A stretch of DNA of 64,000 bases from Adlercreutzia sp. ZJ176 (GCF_011038975.1 NZ_JAAKEC010000002.1:62001-126000), one strand, 5' to 3'; counted from the stretch's first letter, positions 12,842 through 23,448 are shown. Program-made: numbers and translations. The notes: a model not told the origin generated them from the sequence alone.

Positions 12842-12887
12842 GCCCCGCGCGGGATGGGGGCCGTCCCTCCCACGCGGGGCTTCTTTT
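12842..12887 (+). terminator. Terminator of the pyr operon
   Basis: GCCCCGCG (12842-12849) pairs with CGCGGGGC (12873-12880), with further internal pairing, followed by TTCTTTT. It is the first clear stop signal after pyrF. Confidence 0.75.
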
Positions 12888-12888
12888 C

Positions 12889-13105
12889 GCCCCGGCTGCC
12901 TCCACCTGTAGAGGATTTGTGGTGGAAATGTTAATTTTCCCAGTTCAACGCCTGATTCATCCATAATATGGGCGCTTGAGTTGCCCTGGGGCGCGCAAAC
13001 GGCGCGCTATGCGGCCTCAAGCAGGCATTTCACGTACTGACGTGCGCCCGCCGGGACCACGTAACCTGCAATCCGAGATAGGTGAAAGAAGAAGGAGACA
13101 GATTC
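12889..13105 (+). promoter_or_regulatory. Leader and probable promoter of mihF-gmk-rpoZ
   Basis: An AT-richer segment contains a TAATAT hexamer (12964-12969) that could be a -10 element. No clear -35 is present. This gives a leader of about 130 nt before mihF. Nothing else is recognisable in this stretch. Confidence 0.4.
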
Positions 13106-13414
13106 ATGGCTATCCCTCAACTCAGCCCTGAAGCACGTGCGGAAGCCCTTGAGAAGGCGAAGGCCGCCCGCATCAAGCGCGCCGAGGTCCGCGAGGACCT
13201 GAAGTCGGGCAAGCTCACGATCGAGCAGGTGCTCGACATGAAGGAGGACCCCATCGTGGGCCGCATGAAGGTGTCCACGCTCATCGAGACGCTTCCGGGC
13301 TACGGCAAGGCCAAGGCTGAGAAGGTCATGAGGGAGCTCCAGATCGCCGAGAGCCGCCGCCTGCGCGGGCTGGGCGACCGTCAGCGCGCCGCCCTGTTGG
13401 AGCGCCTGGGCTAG
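13106..13414 (+). CDS. mihF: Actinobacterial integration host factor (mIHF-type)
   Basis: This is a small nucleoid-associated DNA-bending protein of the actinobacterial type, unrelated to enteric IHF. The 102 residues begin MAIPQLSPEARAEALEKA and contain the helix-two-turns-helix-like DNA-binding region around VSTLIETLPGYGKAKAEKVM, as in the mycobacterial family. The ATG at 13106 follows GAAGGAGA by 7 nt. The order pyrF-mihF-gmk-rpoZ is conserved in Actinobacteria and supports the call. Confidence 0.93.
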   Translation: MAIPQLSPEARAEALEKAKAARIKRAEVREDLKSGKLTIEQVLDMKEDPIVGRMKVSTLIETLPGYGKAKAEKVMRELQIAESRRLRGLGDRQRAALLERLG

Positions 13415-13417
13415 TTC

Positions 13418-13990
13418 ATGCGGCGCGGCAACCTCTTCGTCATCTCAGGGCCGTCAGGTGCCGGCAAGGGCACGCTGGTGGCCCGCCTGCTTGAAGCCGT
13501 GCCCGACGCATGGGTGTCCGTCTCGGCCACCACGCGCGCCCCGCGCGACGGGGAAGCAGAGGGCGTGCACTACTTCTTCAAGTCCAAGGACGAGTTCATG
13601 CGGCTCGCGCGCGAGGGCGGGCTTTTGGAGTGGGCGCGCTACGCGGGCAACTGCTACGGCACGCCGCGCGCCTCGGTCGAGGAGCACATGGCCGCGGGCG
13701 ACCAGGTCATCCTCGAGATCGACGTGCAGGGGGCCTTCCAGGTGCGCGAGAAGATGCCCGACGCGCACCTCGTCTTCATCGAGCCGCCCTCGCTCGAGGT
13801 GCTCGAGCAGCGCCTGCGCGGGCGCGGCACCGAGACCGACGAGGCGGTCGAATCGCGTCTTGACGCGGCCGTGGTGGAGCTTTCCCGCAAAATGGAGTAT
13901 GATATACGGCTGGTAAACGACGACCTGGAGCTTGCCTTGGGCGAGCTGGTCGCATATGTGAACGAGCAAGCCGACAACCCGCGAGGATAA
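13418..13990 (+). CDS. gmk: Guanylate kinase
   Basis: It phosphorylates GMP to GDP. The 190-residue protein has the P-loop SGPSGAGKGT (~residues 10-19), the GMP-binding SVSATTRAPRDGE segment and EIDVQGAFQV. It starts 3 nt after mihF, so the two genes are co-transcribed. Confidence 0.97.
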   Translation: MRRGNLFVISGPSGAGKGTLVARLLEAVPDAWVSVSATTRAPRDGEAEGVHYFFKSKDEFMRLAREGGLLEWARYAGNCYGTPRASVEEHMAAGDQVILEIDVQGAFQVREKMPDAHLVFIEPPSLEVLEQRLRGRGTETDEAVESRLDAAVVELSRKMEYDIRLVNDDLELALGELVAYVNEQADNPRG

Positions 13991-13996
13991 CAGTCT

Positions 13997-14257
13997 ATGA
14001 GCATTATTGAACCTGAGATCGACGTTCTGCTGAACGAAACCGAGAACGACCGCTTCCTGCTGTGCGCCTTGGCCTCCAAGCGCGCGCACGACATCAATGA
14101 CATGATGCGCGGGCAGCGCGATCGCGCCATCCAGCTGCAGACCGCCGTGGAGATCGCGCGCGCGGCGGACAAGAAGCCGCTCTCGATGGCCTTCACCGAG
14201 ATCGCCCGCGAAGAGGTCTCCTACGACCCTGAGTCCATCGACGCCAAGAACCACTAG
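13997..14257 (+). CDS. rpoZ: RNA polymerase omega subunit
   Basis: The 86-residue protein carries the omega signature NDRFLLCALASKRAHDIND, with an AREEVSYDP segment near the C-terminus. Omega assists assembly of the beta-prime subunit. It lies 6 nt after gmk, the usual arrangement. Confidence 0.95.
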   Translation: MSIIEPEIDVLLNETENDRFLLCALASKRAHDINDMMRGQRDRAIQLQTAVEIARAADKKPLSMAFTEIAREEVSYDPESIDAKNH

Positions 14258-14258
14258 C

Positions 14259-14395
14259 CTCGTTCGCTGCTGACGCAGCAAACGAGCTTCACGCTGCGAG
14301 GGCCCCTGATCGCCCAGCTGCTCGCTCCAGGCACTTCACGCACGCCATGCGGTTGAAGTGCCCATCGCGGCATCTGATCGATCAGGGGCCCTCGC
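14259..14395. repeat. Nested inverted repeats after rpoZ
   Basis: There are three stem structures in 137 nt. An 11-bp hairpin with a one-base bulge spans 14259-14286. A perfect 17-bp inverted repeat has arms at 14296-14312 and 14379-14395. Inside it lies a perfect 9-bp pair, GGCACTTCA (14330-14338) and TGAAGTGCC (14354-14362). No T-run follows any of them. This may be a structured RNA or a REP-like element; the first hairpin could slow transcription after rpoZ. Confidence 0.6.
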
Positions 14396-14449
14396 GCTGA
14401 CTTCGCCGCCGCCTTTCCCTGCTTCTTCTCTTCCTTCGTGAGGTACAAC

Positions 14450-15685
14450 ATGCTGGAATTCCAACGCATCGTGCTGGTCCACTACCACGAGATCGGCCTC
14501 AAGGGACACAACCGCGCGAGCTTCGAGATGCGCCTTTTGCGCAACCTGGAGTCGCTGCTCGGCGCGTTTCCCGTGGTGACCATCCACCGCATCGCCGGGC
14601 GCCTGCTCGTGTTCCTCAAGGAGGGCACGAGCCATGACACGGCGAACGCCTGCGCCGACGCCATCCTCGGCGTGCCGGGCGTGGCGCGCGTGTCGTGCGG
14701 CTTCAAGTGCGAGCGCGACCTCGACGTCATGGGGACGGCGGCTCAGGCGGCGCTGTCCGAGGCCGGCAGCTTCGAGAGCTTCAAGGTGAGCGCGCGGCGC
14801 AACCACACCGACTTCGCCATCGACTCCATGTGCATGAACCGCGAGATAGGCTCGGTTCTGTGCGCGGCGTTCCCCGAGAAGAAGGTGCGCATGAAGGACC
14901 CCGACGTCACGGTCGGCGTCGAGGTGGTGCAGAACGCCGCGTACGTGTACGCGCGCAGCGTGCGCGGCATCGGCGGGCTGCCCGTGGGGAGCTCGGGCGT
15001 GGTGGTGAGCCTTCTGTCCTCGGGCATCGACTCGCCGGTGGCGCTGTGGCGCATGGCGCGGCGCGGTGCGGTGTGCGTCGGCGTGCACTTCTCGGGGCGC
15101 CCGCAGACCTCTGACGCCTCGGAGTTCCTCGTCGACGACATCGCGCGCGTGCTCGAGAGGACGGGCTGCATCGCGCGCGTCTACGTGGTGCCCTTCGGCG
15201 ACTACCAGCGCGAGATCTCCGTGCTCGCGCCGCCGTCGCTGCGCATCATCCTGTACCGCCGCCTCATGTTCAAGGTGGCCGAGCGCCTCGCATGCCGCGA
15301 GCGCGCGGGGGCGCTCGTCACGGGCGAGAGTTTGGGGCAGGTGGCCTCGCAGACGCTCGACAACATCCGCGCCACCGACGCCGCGGTGAGCCTGCCGGTG
15401 TTCCGCCCGCTCATCGGCACCGACAAGATCGAGATCATCGAGCAGGCGCAGCATCTGGGCACCTTCGAGATCTCCTCGCAGGACGCGCCCGACTGCTGCA
15501 CGCTGTTCATGCCGCGCGCCCCCGAGACGCACGCGAAGCTCGCCGACGTCGAGGCCGCCGAGGCGCAGCTGCCGGTCGAGCAGTGGGTCGAGGAGCTCGC
15601 GGAGGCCGCCGAGGTGCACGACTACGCCTGCGCGGCCTACAAGCGCCGCAAGAAGGAGGCGGGCGCGCATCCCGATTGCGCCTGA
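14450..15685 (+). CDS. thiI: tRNA 4-thiouridine synthase ThiI
   Basis: ThiI adenylates U8 of tRNA and transfers sulfur to give 4-thiouridine, and in some bacteria contributes to thiazole synthesis. The 411-residue protein has an N-terminal ferredoxin-like/THUMP region (residues ~60-165), then the PP-loop LLSSGIDSPVA (~185-195), where the usual SGG is SSG. There is no C-terminal rhodanese domain, as in the Bacillus-type short form, so a separate cysteine desulfurase would supply sulfur. I start at ATG 14450, because the upstream GTG forms part of the likely ribosome site GTGAGG. Confidence 0.92.
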   Translation: MLEFQRIVLVHYHEIGLKGHNRASFEMRLLRNLESLLGAFPVVTIHRIAGRLLVFLKEGTSHDTANACADAILGVPGVARVSCGFKCERDLDVMGTAAQAALSEAGSFESFKVSARRNHTDFAIDSMCMNREIGSVLCAAFPEKKVRMKDPDVTVGVEVVQNAAYVYARSVRGIGGLPVGSSGVVVSLLSSGIDSPVALWRMARRGAVCVGVHFSGRPQTSDASEFLVDDIARVLERTGCIARVYVVPFGDYQREISVLAPPSLRIILYRRLMFKVAERLACRERAGALVTGESLGQVASQTLDNIRATDAAVSLPVFRPLIGTDKIEIIEQAQHLGTFEISSQDAPDCCTLFMPRAPETHAKLADVEAAEAQLPVEQWVEELAEAAEVHDYACAAYKRRKKEAGAHPDCA

Positions 15686-16030
15686 CGCGGGCGGCTGACG
15701 CGGGATTGGCGTGGGCGATTGACGTGGGCTTGGCGTGCGCGGCTGCGGTGCGACAGGCGCGTTTGGCGCGCGGGCGGTTAACGTGCGGAAGGCGCGTCTG
15801 GCGCAGGCGGCGGCGATGCGGCAGGTGCGGCTGCGATGCGGCATGTGCGCCGGTTGCATGCGGCTGCGGAGCGAGAGACGCGCCCGATGCGTGCGACCTT
15901 GAGGCGACGGGCGCGGCGGATCTGCGTCAGATGAGCGGGGTCCTCGCATGAGGGCCCCGCCAGGTTTCCGCCGCCCTTCTGCCAGGTGGCGTCGCTACCC
16001 TGTCCTTGGAAGACGAGGGAAGGGGAGCGC
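15686..16030. other. Gene-free GC-rich stretch between thiI and comEA
   Basis: The first ~220 nt are a degenerate low-complexity run of G-rich words such as GCTGACGCGGG and GATTGACGTGGG. A hairpin follows (GCGGGG 15935-15940, CCTC, loop GCAT, GAGG, CCCCGC 15955-15960), which may end the thiI transcript, though only three T follow. I see no gene. Confidence 0.5.
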
Positions 16031-16708
16031 ATGGGCTTTCAGGACTCAGCCTACTCGTGGCGCGCGCGCCTGCATCTGGGGAGGACGAAGCCCGCGGTCA
16101 TCGCGGGCGTGCTTGCCGTCGCGCTGCTCATCGTGCTCTGCGCGGCTTCAGGCGCCCTCCAGGCGGGCGGCACCTCTTTCGAGATCGTCAAGGGCCCCGG
16201 GGGCGCTTCCGCCTCGGAAGCCGCCTCCTCCGCGCAATCCGCCGCAGAGGAGGCGCCGCAGATCTGCGTGCACGTGGGCGGGTGCGTGGCGCATCCCGGC
16301 GTGTGCTACCTGCCTGCCGGGGCGCGCGTCGCCGAGGCCGTCGAGGCGGCGGGCGGGTTCGCCGAAGGCGCGGCGCATGACGCGGTGAACCTCGCGCGCG
16401 TGCTCAGTGACGGCGAGCAGATTATCGTGCCCTCAGCTGAGGAGGCGGCTGCGGCGGCGAACCCGAGCGTTGCTGCAGGGAGTGCGGCCGCGCCGCCGGC
16501 AAGCGCGGCGGGAGGGCGCGTCAACATCAACACGGCCGACGTGGCGCAGCTGGTGACGCTTGACGGCGTCGGCGAGGCCACGGCGCTCAAGATCGTCAGG
16601 GACCGCGAGGCGAACGGCCCCTTCAAGACCATCGAGGACCTCAAGCGCGTCTCCGGCATCGGCGACAAGAAGTTCGAGGGCCTTAAAGACCACATATGCG
16701 TGGGGTAG
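16031..16708 (+). CDS. comEA: ComEA-type DNA-binding competence protein
   Basis: ComEA is a membrane-anchored receptor that binds double-stranded DNA during natural transformation. The 225 residues hold one N-terminal membrane helix (~22-42), a soluble SLBB domain (~78-135, starting ICVHVGGCVAHPG) and two helix-hairpin-helix units at the C-terminus (RVNINTADVAQL, LDGVGEATALKI, VSGIGDKKFE). ATG 16031 follows GGGGAG. It overlaps comEC by 13 nt. Confidence 0.93.
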   Translation: MGFQDSAYSWRARLHLGRTKPAVIAGVLAVALLIVLCAASGALQAGGTSFEIVKGPGGASASEAASSAQSAAEEAPQICVHVGGCVAHPGVCYLPAGARVAEAVEAAGGFAEGAAHDAVNLARVLSDGEQIIVPSAEEAAAAANPSVAAGSAAAPPASAAGGRVNINTADVAQLVTLDGVGEATALKIVRDREANGPFKTIEDLKRVSGIGDKKFEGLKDHICVG

Positions 16709-19125
16709 CGAACCGCAAGGCGCCCAAGCCGGGGACGGCGGGCCGTGAGGCTCCCGGGTCGGGGGCGGCAGGTCGTAGGGCGCCTGGATCAGGGACGGCG
16801 GGTTGCGAGGCGCCGCCTAAGCCGAGCGTGCCGCCGCTGCTCCTCGCGGCGCTCGCGCTGTGGGCTGCCTGCGCGGGCGCCTACACGCTGCTCGGCGCGC
16901 TGCCGAAGGCGGCAGCCGGCGTCTTCGGCTTGGGCGGCGCCGCTCTCTCCATCGTCTGCGGCGCGCTTCTGGCGCGCCGTCGCCAGGCTCTGGCGTGGTG
17001 CGTTCTGCTCGGGCTCTGCCTGGGCGTCTGCTGCGCCGGATGCGGCGCGTATGCCATGCGGGCTGCATCCGAGCCCCTCGTCGGCAGCGCGCGCCCATGG
17101 ACGTTCACGCTCATCGAGGACGCGCGCCCAGGCTCCTTCGGCGCGCAGGCCCTCGCCTGGGCGCAGGATGCCGCAGGCGCGCGCGTGAAGGTGCGCCTCA
17201 TGCTCGGCGAAGACGCCGGGACGCTTCTCGGCGGCAGCAGGCTCGAGGCCCCCTACGCCCTCGAGGACGTCCCCGAGGAACGTCAGACCTTCCTCTGGGG
17301 CGAGGGCGTGTGCGTCACGGCGCGCGCGAGGTCACCCCATCTGCTCGAGGACGCAGGCCCGCTCGCGCCCGTCCGCGCCTTGCGCGCGCAGGCCATCGAG
17401 GCGCTCGGGGCTTACGGCGGCGCGCAGGCGGGCATCCTGCAGGCGCTCGCGTGCGGGTACCGCGGCACCGTCAGGGAAACAGGCGCCTACGGGCGCTACC
17501 AGGCGGCGGGGCTCGCGCATCTGGTGGCCGTGTCGGGTGCGCACCTCGCCCTCGTCGTCGTCCTGCTCGGATGGGTGCTCGGCGCCCTGCGCGTGCCCCG
17601 TCCTGCGCGCCTGGCGCTCAACGCGGGCGTGGTGGGCGCCTACCTCGTGCTCGCGGGCGTGCCGCTCTCGGCGGTGCGCGCGGCGGCCATGGTGCTGCTC
17701 GCCCTCGTGGCGCCCGCGGCGGGGCGGCGCGCCTCCTCGCTCAACGCGCTCGCGGTGAGCATCATGGCCTTCGTCGCGCTCGACCCCTCTGCGTCCGTCT
17801 CGGCGTCGCTCTTCCTCTCAGCGGGCTCCGTGTTCGGCATCGTGCTGTTCTCAGGGCTCTTCCGCTCATGGCTCGCTCCGCTCCCGCGCGCCCTGCAGGG
17901 CCCGATCGTTCAGCCCCTGGCGCTCACCGCAGCGTCGAACCTGGTCACACAGCCCTTCTCGGCGGCGCTCTTCGCGCAGCTCCCGCTCGTCGGGCCCGTT
18001 GCCAACGTGCTCGCGGCGCCGCTCTTCGCGCTCGGCTGCGTGGCGAGCCTCATCGCGGGAGTCGTCTCGTGCGCGGTCCCCGCGGCGGCGCCGGTCGCCG
18101 TCGGGGCGGCGCGCGCGGCGTGCCTGCCGCTCGAGGCGCTCGTGGCCCATCTGGCGCGCCTGCCCTACGCCTGCATCGCCGTGGACTTCCCCGTGGCACC
18201 CGCCGTCGCGCTCTCGGCCGCGGCGTGTGCGGCGCTCTGGCTCGTCTGGCCCCAGCCGCGCCTGCGCACGCTTGCCACAGGCAGCGGCGCCCTCGCCGCC
18301 GCGCTCGCGCTCGTGCTTATGGTGGCGCCCACCTTTCGGGGCGACGAGATCATCATGCTCGACGTCGGCCAGGGTGACGCCTTCATCGTGCGCAGCGGAG
18401 GCGCGTCCGTGCTCGTGGACACGGGGAACCAGGATGTGCTCCTGCGCAGGGCGCTCGGGCGCAACGGCGCCTTCGGGTTCGACGCGCTCATCGTGTCGCA
18501 CGCTGACGACGACCACTGCGGCAGCATGGAGGTGCTCGAGGGCGTCGCGCATGCACGGCGTGTATGCGTCGCCGCAGGCGCGCTCACGTGTCCCTGCGCC
18601 TCCTGCGAGCGCCTGCGCAGGCAGGCAGCGAGCCTTGCCGGCGCGCAGGGCATCTGCGGCATGGAGCCGGGAGACACCCTGACGGTGGGAAGGTTCACGC
18701 TCAAGGCCGTCTGGCCGCACGCGTTCGCCGACGAGGGAGGCAACGCCGACAGCCTCTGCGTGCTCGCCTCGCTCGACGCCGACGGGGACGGCGCGGCTGA
18801 CTGGACGGCGCTCTTCTGCGGTGACGCCGAGTCCGCGCAGGTCGAGCGCATCGTGGCAGAGCAGGGCCTGCGCGGCGTCGACGTTCTCAAGGTGGGCCAC
18901 CACGGTGCCCGCGTCGCGCTCACCGATGAGCTCGCCGCTTCTCTCGGCCCGCGCGTGGCGCTCATCAGCTGCGGTGCCCACAACCGCTACGGCCACCCGA
19001 ACGCAGAGACCCTCGCTCGCCTCGAGGCCGCGGGCGCGCGCATCCTCAGGACCGACCAGACGGGAGACGCCCGGCTCTCCTTCGCCAAGGGCTCCCTCAG
19101 CATCACCACCGAGCGCTCGGGGTGA
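16696..19125 (+). CDS. comEC: ComEC/Rec2 DNA uptake channel
   Basis: ComEC is the inner-membrane channel that passes single-stranded DNA into the cytoplasm. The 809-residue protein has an Ala/Gly-rich N-terminus, an N-terminal domain, a multi-helix competence domain (about residues 230-520, including LAHLVAVSGAHLALVV) and a C-terminal metallo-beta-lactamase-like domain with IIMLDVGQGDAF (~555), SHADDDHCGS (~600) and GHHGA. With comEA it suggests the organism can or once could take up DNA; pilus genes are not in the window. Confidence 0.94.
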   Translation: MRGVANRKAPKPGTAGREAPGSGAAGRRAPGSGTAGCEAPPKPSVPPLLLAALALWAACAGAYTLLGALPKAAAGVFGLGGAALSIVCGALLARRRQALAWCVLLGLCLGVCCAGCGAYAMRAASEPLVGSARPWTFTLIEDARPGSFGAQALAWAQDAAGARVKVRLMLGEDAGTLLGGSRLEAPYALEDVPEERQTFLWGEGVCVTARARSPHLLEDAGPLAPVRALRAQAIEALGAYGGAQAGILQALACGYRGTVRETGAYGRYQAAGLAHLVAVSGAHLALVVVLLGWVLGALRVPRPARLALNAGVVGAYLVLAGVPLSAVRAAAMVLLALVAPAAGRRASSLNALAVSIMAFVALDPSASVSASLFLSAGSVFGIVLFSGLFRSWLAPLPRALQGPIVQPLALTAASNLVTQPFSAALFAQLPLVGPVANVLAAPLFALGCVASLIAGVVSCAVPAAAPVAVGAARAACLPLEALVAHLARLPYACIAVDFPVAPAVALSAAACAALWLVWPQPRLRTLATGSGALAAALALVLMVAPTFRGDEIIMLDVGQGDAFIVRSGGASVLVDTGNQDVLLRRALGRNGAFGFDALIVSHADDDHCGSMEVLEGVAHARRVCVAAGALTCPCASCERLRRQAASLAGAQGICGMEPGDTLTVGRFTLKAVWPHAFADEGGNADSLCVLASLDADGDGAADWTALFCGDAESAQVERIVAEQGLRGVDVLKVGHHGARVALTDELAASLGPRVALISCGAHNRYGHPNAETLARLEAAGARILRTDQTGDARLSFAKGSLSITTERSG

Positions 19126-19260
19126 GAGACGCGGGCGCGCAGCCTGCTTCCTGGGGCAGAACAGCAAGCTCATCCCGCCGCTCTGCTGGCCATCCCGCCG
19201 CTCCCTTCGCCATCCCCTGGTTCCTCCCCGTTGTCTTCGGGAACGGCGTCGCGCTTCGGG

Positions 19261-19266
19261 TACAAT
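19261..19266 (+). promoter_or_regulatory. -10 element placing holA on a leaderless transcript
   Basis: TACAAT ends exactly 6 nt before the holA ATG (19273), so the predicted transcription start coincides with the start codon. No Shine-Dalgarno site is present other than G's immediately before ATG. The same geometry occurs at phoH (32308-32320). No clear -35 is seen. Confidence 0.5.
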
Positions 19267-19272
19267 GGGGGC

Positions 19273-20241
19273 ATGACGACACGCAAGGACACCGAGCTGC
19301 TCCCCGCCTACCTGGTGGTGGGGGAGGACGCGCTGAAGCGCGCGGCGGTGCTCGCGCGCCTGCGCACGCGCATGGAGGCGTACGGCGACCTCTCCTTCAA
19401 CTCCGAGGACCTCAACGGCGAGACGGCTACGGGCGCCGACGTCACCACGGCGTGCAACACCATGCCCTTCGCCAGCGAGAAGCGCCTCGTCTACGTGCGC
19501 AACGCCGAAAAGCTCAAGAAGGCCGACTCCGAGGCGGTGGTGGCCTACCTCAAGGCGCCGAGCCCCACCACGGTGCTTCTGCTGGAGGCCGAGAAGCTCG
19601 CGAAGAACACGCGCCTGTACAAGGCGGTCGCCGCGGTCGGCAAGAGCGCGGTCATCGACTGCGCGCCGCCGAAGCGCTACGAGCTGCCGCGCCAGGTGCG
19701 TGCCATGGCCACGGCGCACGGCGTCACCTTCACCGAGGGCGCCGCTACGAAGCTCGTGGAGCTCGTCGGCGAGAACACGGTGCACCTCGACAACGAGATC
19801 AGAAAGATCGCGCTCGCGCACCGCGGTCGCGACGCCGTCAACGAGAACGAGGTGATCTCGCTCGTCGCGCGCACGGCCGAGGTGAAGCCGTGGGAGCTCG
19901 TCGACGCGTTCGCTGCGCGCGACCTCAAGAAGTGCCTGCGCTACCTGCAGATGATGGAGTCGGCGTCGCCCCATGCGCTCATCGCCCTGTGCGTGAACCG
20001 CACGCGCGAGCTCCTCTGCGCCCAGTCGCTCATGCGCCGCGGCTCGGTGGCGCAGCTTCCCAGCGCGCTCGGCATGCCCGACTGGAGGTGCAAGCACCAC
20101 GCCACGTGGGCGCGCCAGTTCACCGCCTCCGAGCTGCGCCGCGCCATCTGCTCCGCGCGCGACGCCGAGCGCGCCATGAAGAGCGGCGCCGACGCGGACG
20201 CGGCCTTTCGCGACTGGCTCGTCGCCACCCTCAGGCGCTAG
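19273..20241 (+). CDS. holA: DNA polymerase III delta subunit
   Basis: Delta opens the sliding clamp within the clamp-loader complex. The 322-residue protein shows the HolA pattern: AYLVVGEDALKRAAVLARL near the N-terminus, a degenerate AAA+ core, and a C-terminal helical region ending FRDWLVATLRR. The gene order comEA-comEC-holA-rpsT is widespread and supports the call. The start at 19273 is chosen because a -10 hexamer lies just upstream of it. Confidence 0.9.
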   Translation: MTTRKDTELLPAYLVVGEDALKRAAVLARLRTRMEAYGDLSFNSEDLNGETATGADVTTACNTMPFASEKRLVYVRNAEKLKKADSEAVVAYLKAPSPTTVLLLEAEKLAKNTRLYKAVAAVGKSAVIDCAPPKRYELPRQVRAMATAHGVTFTEGAATKLVELVGENTVHLDNEIRKIALAHRGRDAVNENEVISLVARTAEVKPWELVDAFAARDLKKCLRYLQMMESASPHALIALCVNRTRELLCAQSLMRRGSVAQLPSALGMPDWRCKHHATWARQFTASELRRAICSARDAERAMKSGADADAAFRDWLVATLRR

Positions 20242-20285
20242 GCATCCGCCGCCGGCCGTCGGTCCGCAAGCGCTCCCGAAACGAA

Positions 20286-20318
20286 GCAGGGCCCGCGACC
20301 ATGTGTCGCGGGCCCTGC
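20286..20318 (-). terminator. Terminator hairpin between convergent holA and rpsT
   Basis: There is a perfect 14-bp stem (20286-20299 with 20305-20318) and a 5-nt loop. Read on the minus strand, it is followed by TTCGTTTCG, so it mainly serves rpsT. It may also stop holA transcripts. Confidence 0.75.
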
Positions 20319-20360
20319 GTCAACCCGATGGCGGGCGCCTATCACCTGGTGGCGATGAGG

Positions 20361-20861
20361 CTACTCGGCAGCTTCCTCAGCCTCGGCGGCCTCGGCCTTG
20401 GCAGCCTCCTCGGCCTCCTTGGCCTTGCGGGCCTCGGCAGCCTTGACGGCCTTCATGTGGGCCTCGCGGCGCTTCGCCTTCTCGGCGGAAGCAGCGGCCA
20501 TGGCCTCCTTGCGGGCAGCCTTCGCGGCAGCCTTCTTGTTGCCCGTCTTCTCCTGCTTCTTGGGCTCGGGCTTCACGTAGGCGGCGCGGTCGGCGTCGGT
20601 CACGATGGTGTTGGCGAGCGCCATGATGCCGCTCTTGCGGTTCGCGGCCTGGTTCTTGTGGATGACGCCCTTGGACGCCGCCTTGTCCATGAGGCGGCAG
20701 GCGGCCAGCGCGCGGGCGTACGCCTCGGCGCCGTTGCCCTCGGCCACGGCGTCCTTGACGTGGCGGGTGGCCGTCTTCAGCTCGGCCTTGACGGCGCGGT
20801 TGCGCATGCGCGCCTTCTCGTTGGTGATGATGCGCTTCTTCTGCGACTTGATGTTTGCCAT
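20361..20861 (-). CDS. rpsT: Ribosomal protein S20 with a long C-terminal extension
   Basis: S20 binds 16S rRNA in the small subunit. The first ~90 residues are typical ([20 protein letters not shown], then [14 protein letters not shown]-like helices), but the protein is 166 residues where the family is about 85-90. The extra ~75 residues are a Lys/Ala/Glu-rich low-complexity tail, probably helical. The start has a strong AAGGAGGAT site. The gene is divergent from lepA and convergent with holA. Confidence 0.94.
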   Translation of the reverse strand: MANIKSQKKRIITNEKARMRNRAVKAELKTATRHVKDAVAEGNGAEAYARALAACRLMDKAASKGVIHKNQAANRKSGIMALANTIVTDADRAAYVKPEPKKQEKTGNKKAAAKAARKEAMAAASAEKAKRREAHMKAVKAAEARKAKEAEEAAKAEAAEAEEAAE

Positions 20862-20982
20862 TGCGATCCTCCTTGTGAATCAACGCGTTTTTGCAGGTGG
20901 CCAGCGCGCGAGCGCATGACCGGGCGCATCAGCGCTGCAGGAGGTGGGTGCACGTGAGGATTCCGGGACAGGATGCCAACGG

Positions 20983-21131
20983 GCGCGCAAGAGCGCGCAA
21001 GGACACGCTCGCCTGAGAGGGAGCGTGCTCAAGGCAGGCGGGATTTTCTGCCTTGCGACCAGTTGGTCATCCAGCGACTCGAATCCTCATGTGCAGCCAC
21101 GTCTGCGGAGGGGGCATGCGTTGGCATGCCC
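20983..21131. other. Four consecutive hairpins between rpsT and lepA
   Basis: The 458-nt gap between rpsT and lepA holds no gene but four perfect stems in a row: 20983-20998 (6 bp), 21004-21027 (7 bp), 21030-21055 (8 bp) and 21112-21131 (8 bp, loop GTTG). None has a T-run. They could be part of the rpsT leader (S20 is often autoregulated), of an upstream lepA leader, or of an unknown RNA. Confidence 0.5.
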
Positions 21132-21220
21132 GCATGTATCGCTGAATACGCAAGCCAGTAGAATACCAGAGAAATTGCGCGCAGTCACGAAGAATGTGAA
21201 AAAACTCGCGCATGTCACGA

Positions 21221-21226
21221 TACAAT
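21221..21226 (+). promoter_or_regulatory. Likely -10 element of lepA
   Basis: TACAAT lies 93 nt before the lepA ATG. It falls inside the longest open frame (from 21212), which argues against that longer start. Confidence 0.5.
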
Positions 21227-21319
21227 AGCGTCTCGACTGACAACAGGACGACTGACAACACAACCAGCGGTAACGCGGCGAGCCCGCACGCGCCAGAGGA
21301 ACACGCCAGAGGAACCTAC

Positions 21320-23128
<1,809 letters not shown>

Positions 23129-23196
23129 CGCAGCGGGAGGATGGCTGGGCTGCCAAACGACACGGGGAACGGCGGAACCGCGAAGGGACGGTGCAA

Positions 23197-23433
23197 ATGT
23201 TTGAGCTTGCAGCTCTCATCGTTGGCGCTCTCGTGTGCGCCGCGTGCCTCGTCATAGCTGTGCTGCTGTTCCGGGGGCACATCACGCTTCTCGCCGGCAT
23301 CGACAAGGACGATGCAGCGAAGATGACGTCCGAGGAACGCCGCCGGTGGTCGATCATCGGCGGCGTTATCTGCCTCGCGGTATTCGCGTTCGCGCTTCTC
23401 AGCGTGCTCGGGCCCTTGCTGGCGGGGAAGTAG
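23197..23433 (+). CDS. Small two-helix membrane protein, DUF3784-like
   Basis: The 78-residue protein has an N-terminal membrane helix (~3-25), a short loop (HITLLAGIDKDDAAKMTSEE) and a second helix (~50-73). The loop resembles the LIAG...S.EE pattern of DUF3784 proteins, whose function is unknown. The ATG at 23197 is preceded by GAAGGGACGG, 68 nt after lepA, so it may be co-transcribed with lepA. Confidence 0.7.
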   Translation: MFELAALIVGALVCAACLVIAVLLFRGHITLLAGIDKDDAAKMTSEERRRWSIIGGVICLAVFAFALLSVLGPLLAGK

Positions 23434-23448
23434 GGTGCTGCCGTCTTC

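Noticed and set aside
21060-21110. tRNA-like segment (GCGACTCGAATCC resembles a T-arm)
   Set aside because: No matching acceptor stem, anticodon arm or D-arm could be drawn around it.
21212-21319. Longer LepA starting at 21212
   Set aside because: The likely -10 element lies inside this extension, and the conserved LepA N-terminus begins at 21320.
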